From assembly GCA_014529385.2 (NCBI GenBank), contig CM043955.1, positions 144,405,640 to 144,469,639 of the forward strand: a DNA stretch of 64,000 nt. Direction: 5' to 3'. Below are positions 63,873 to 64,000 of this stretch, piece after piece. Position 1 is the first letter of the stretch. Each line of letters begins with the position of its first letter. A model generated the notes under the pieces. That model saw nothing but the letters and a program-made list of their open reading frames with translations, ran no database searches and had not been told where the DNA came from. A program made the position numbers and the translations under genes. This stretch comes from Adiantum capillus-veneris (lineage: Eukaryota; Streptophyta; Polypodiopsida; Polypodiales; Pteridaceae).

Positions 63873-64000
63873 CGCCGCATACATAGTTAGGTGCGGTTGG
63901 GGCAGGGGATCACCGGCCTAGCCAACATCCGAGACTCTACAAGGCAAGGGGCCAGTGTTTGGCTATGGACCTTTGACACGGCTGAGGAGGCAGCTTTGGC
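63873..64000 (+). pseudogene. AP2/ERF DNA-binding domain fragment, degenerate, cut by window end
   Basis: The frame from 63873 reads RR...VR...ANIRDSTRQGASVWLW and TFDTAEEAAL. This aligns over the AP2 domain from the first strand to the helix, with the conserved IRD, VWL and TFDTAEEAA blocks. A TAG at 63888-63890 and loss of the WG residues in the second strand show decay. The sequence continues beyond the window. In an intact gene this domain binds GCC-box or DRE-type DNA in the nucleus. Confidence 0.78.

Overview
This window is nuclear DNA of a land plant. The evidence is Ty1/copia and Ty3/gypsy LTR retrotransposons, a CACTA (En/Spm) transposase interrupted by GT-AG introns, a tRNA-headed SINE-like sequence, and fragments of two plant gene families (an EEIG1/EHBP1 N-terminal 'NT-C2' type protein and an AP2/ERF factor). 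The sequence alone does not fix the species. The very high density of nested elements suggests a large, repeat-rich genome, perhaps a fern or other seedless plant, but that is a low-confidence inference. No intact host gene, rRNA gene, functional tRNA gene or CRISPR array is visible.

Layout. 1-398 is a fragment of a basic IWVPK-repeat ORF. 404-5802 is Copia-A1, a decayed minus-strand copia with TSD TTATC and a 288-bp MITE-like insertion at 2321-2608. 7104-36621 is Gypsy-1, an old minus-strand gypsy with LTRs of about 2.1 kb. It is split by Gypsy-2 (plus strand, 13716-32740, TSD ACCTT), which is itself split inside gag by Copia-B (plus strand, 18471-23933, TSD ACCTA). 38451-38870 holds remnants of a Gypsy-2 relative. 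39062-44761 is a gag-protease-only, non-autonomous LTR element (called TR-GAG-1 here, minus strand). 44766-47820 is a truncated Gypsy-1 relative (Gypsy-1b). 47822-50510 is a degenerate CACTA transposase gene. 51114-56291 is Copia-A2, a very young copia (TSD CTCTC, LTRs differing at about one base). 56292-58521 is a Gypsy-2-like protease and RT remnant. 59637-61496 is a third gypsy gag (Gypsy-3) with a SINE-like insertion in its leader. 61892 onward is a CACTA 5' terminus, followed by degenerate fragments of two unrelated host genes up to the window edge.

How the parts relate. The nesting gives a relative order: Gypsy-1 first, then Gypsy-2, then Copia-B. LTR divergence counted by eye agrees (roughly 7-8%, 5% and 4%). 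Copia-A2 is the only element close to intact, and its polyprotein is broken only in a short patch before RNase H.

The most unusual structures are: (1) six copies of an 18-bp palindrome, five of them spaced 298-299 bp apart, in the 2.7-kb Gypsy-2 leader; (2) a 629-codon open Gypsy-2 ORF downstream of gag-protease, with a second retropepsin-like domain lacking the canonical active-site Gly and repeated W-I-P...QGFY motifs; (3) a block of about 100 bp shared by the leaders of Copia-B and TR-GAG-1, two otherwise unrelated elements; (4) a duplicated polypurine tract in Gypsy-2; (5) two host-gene fragments beside a CACTA end.
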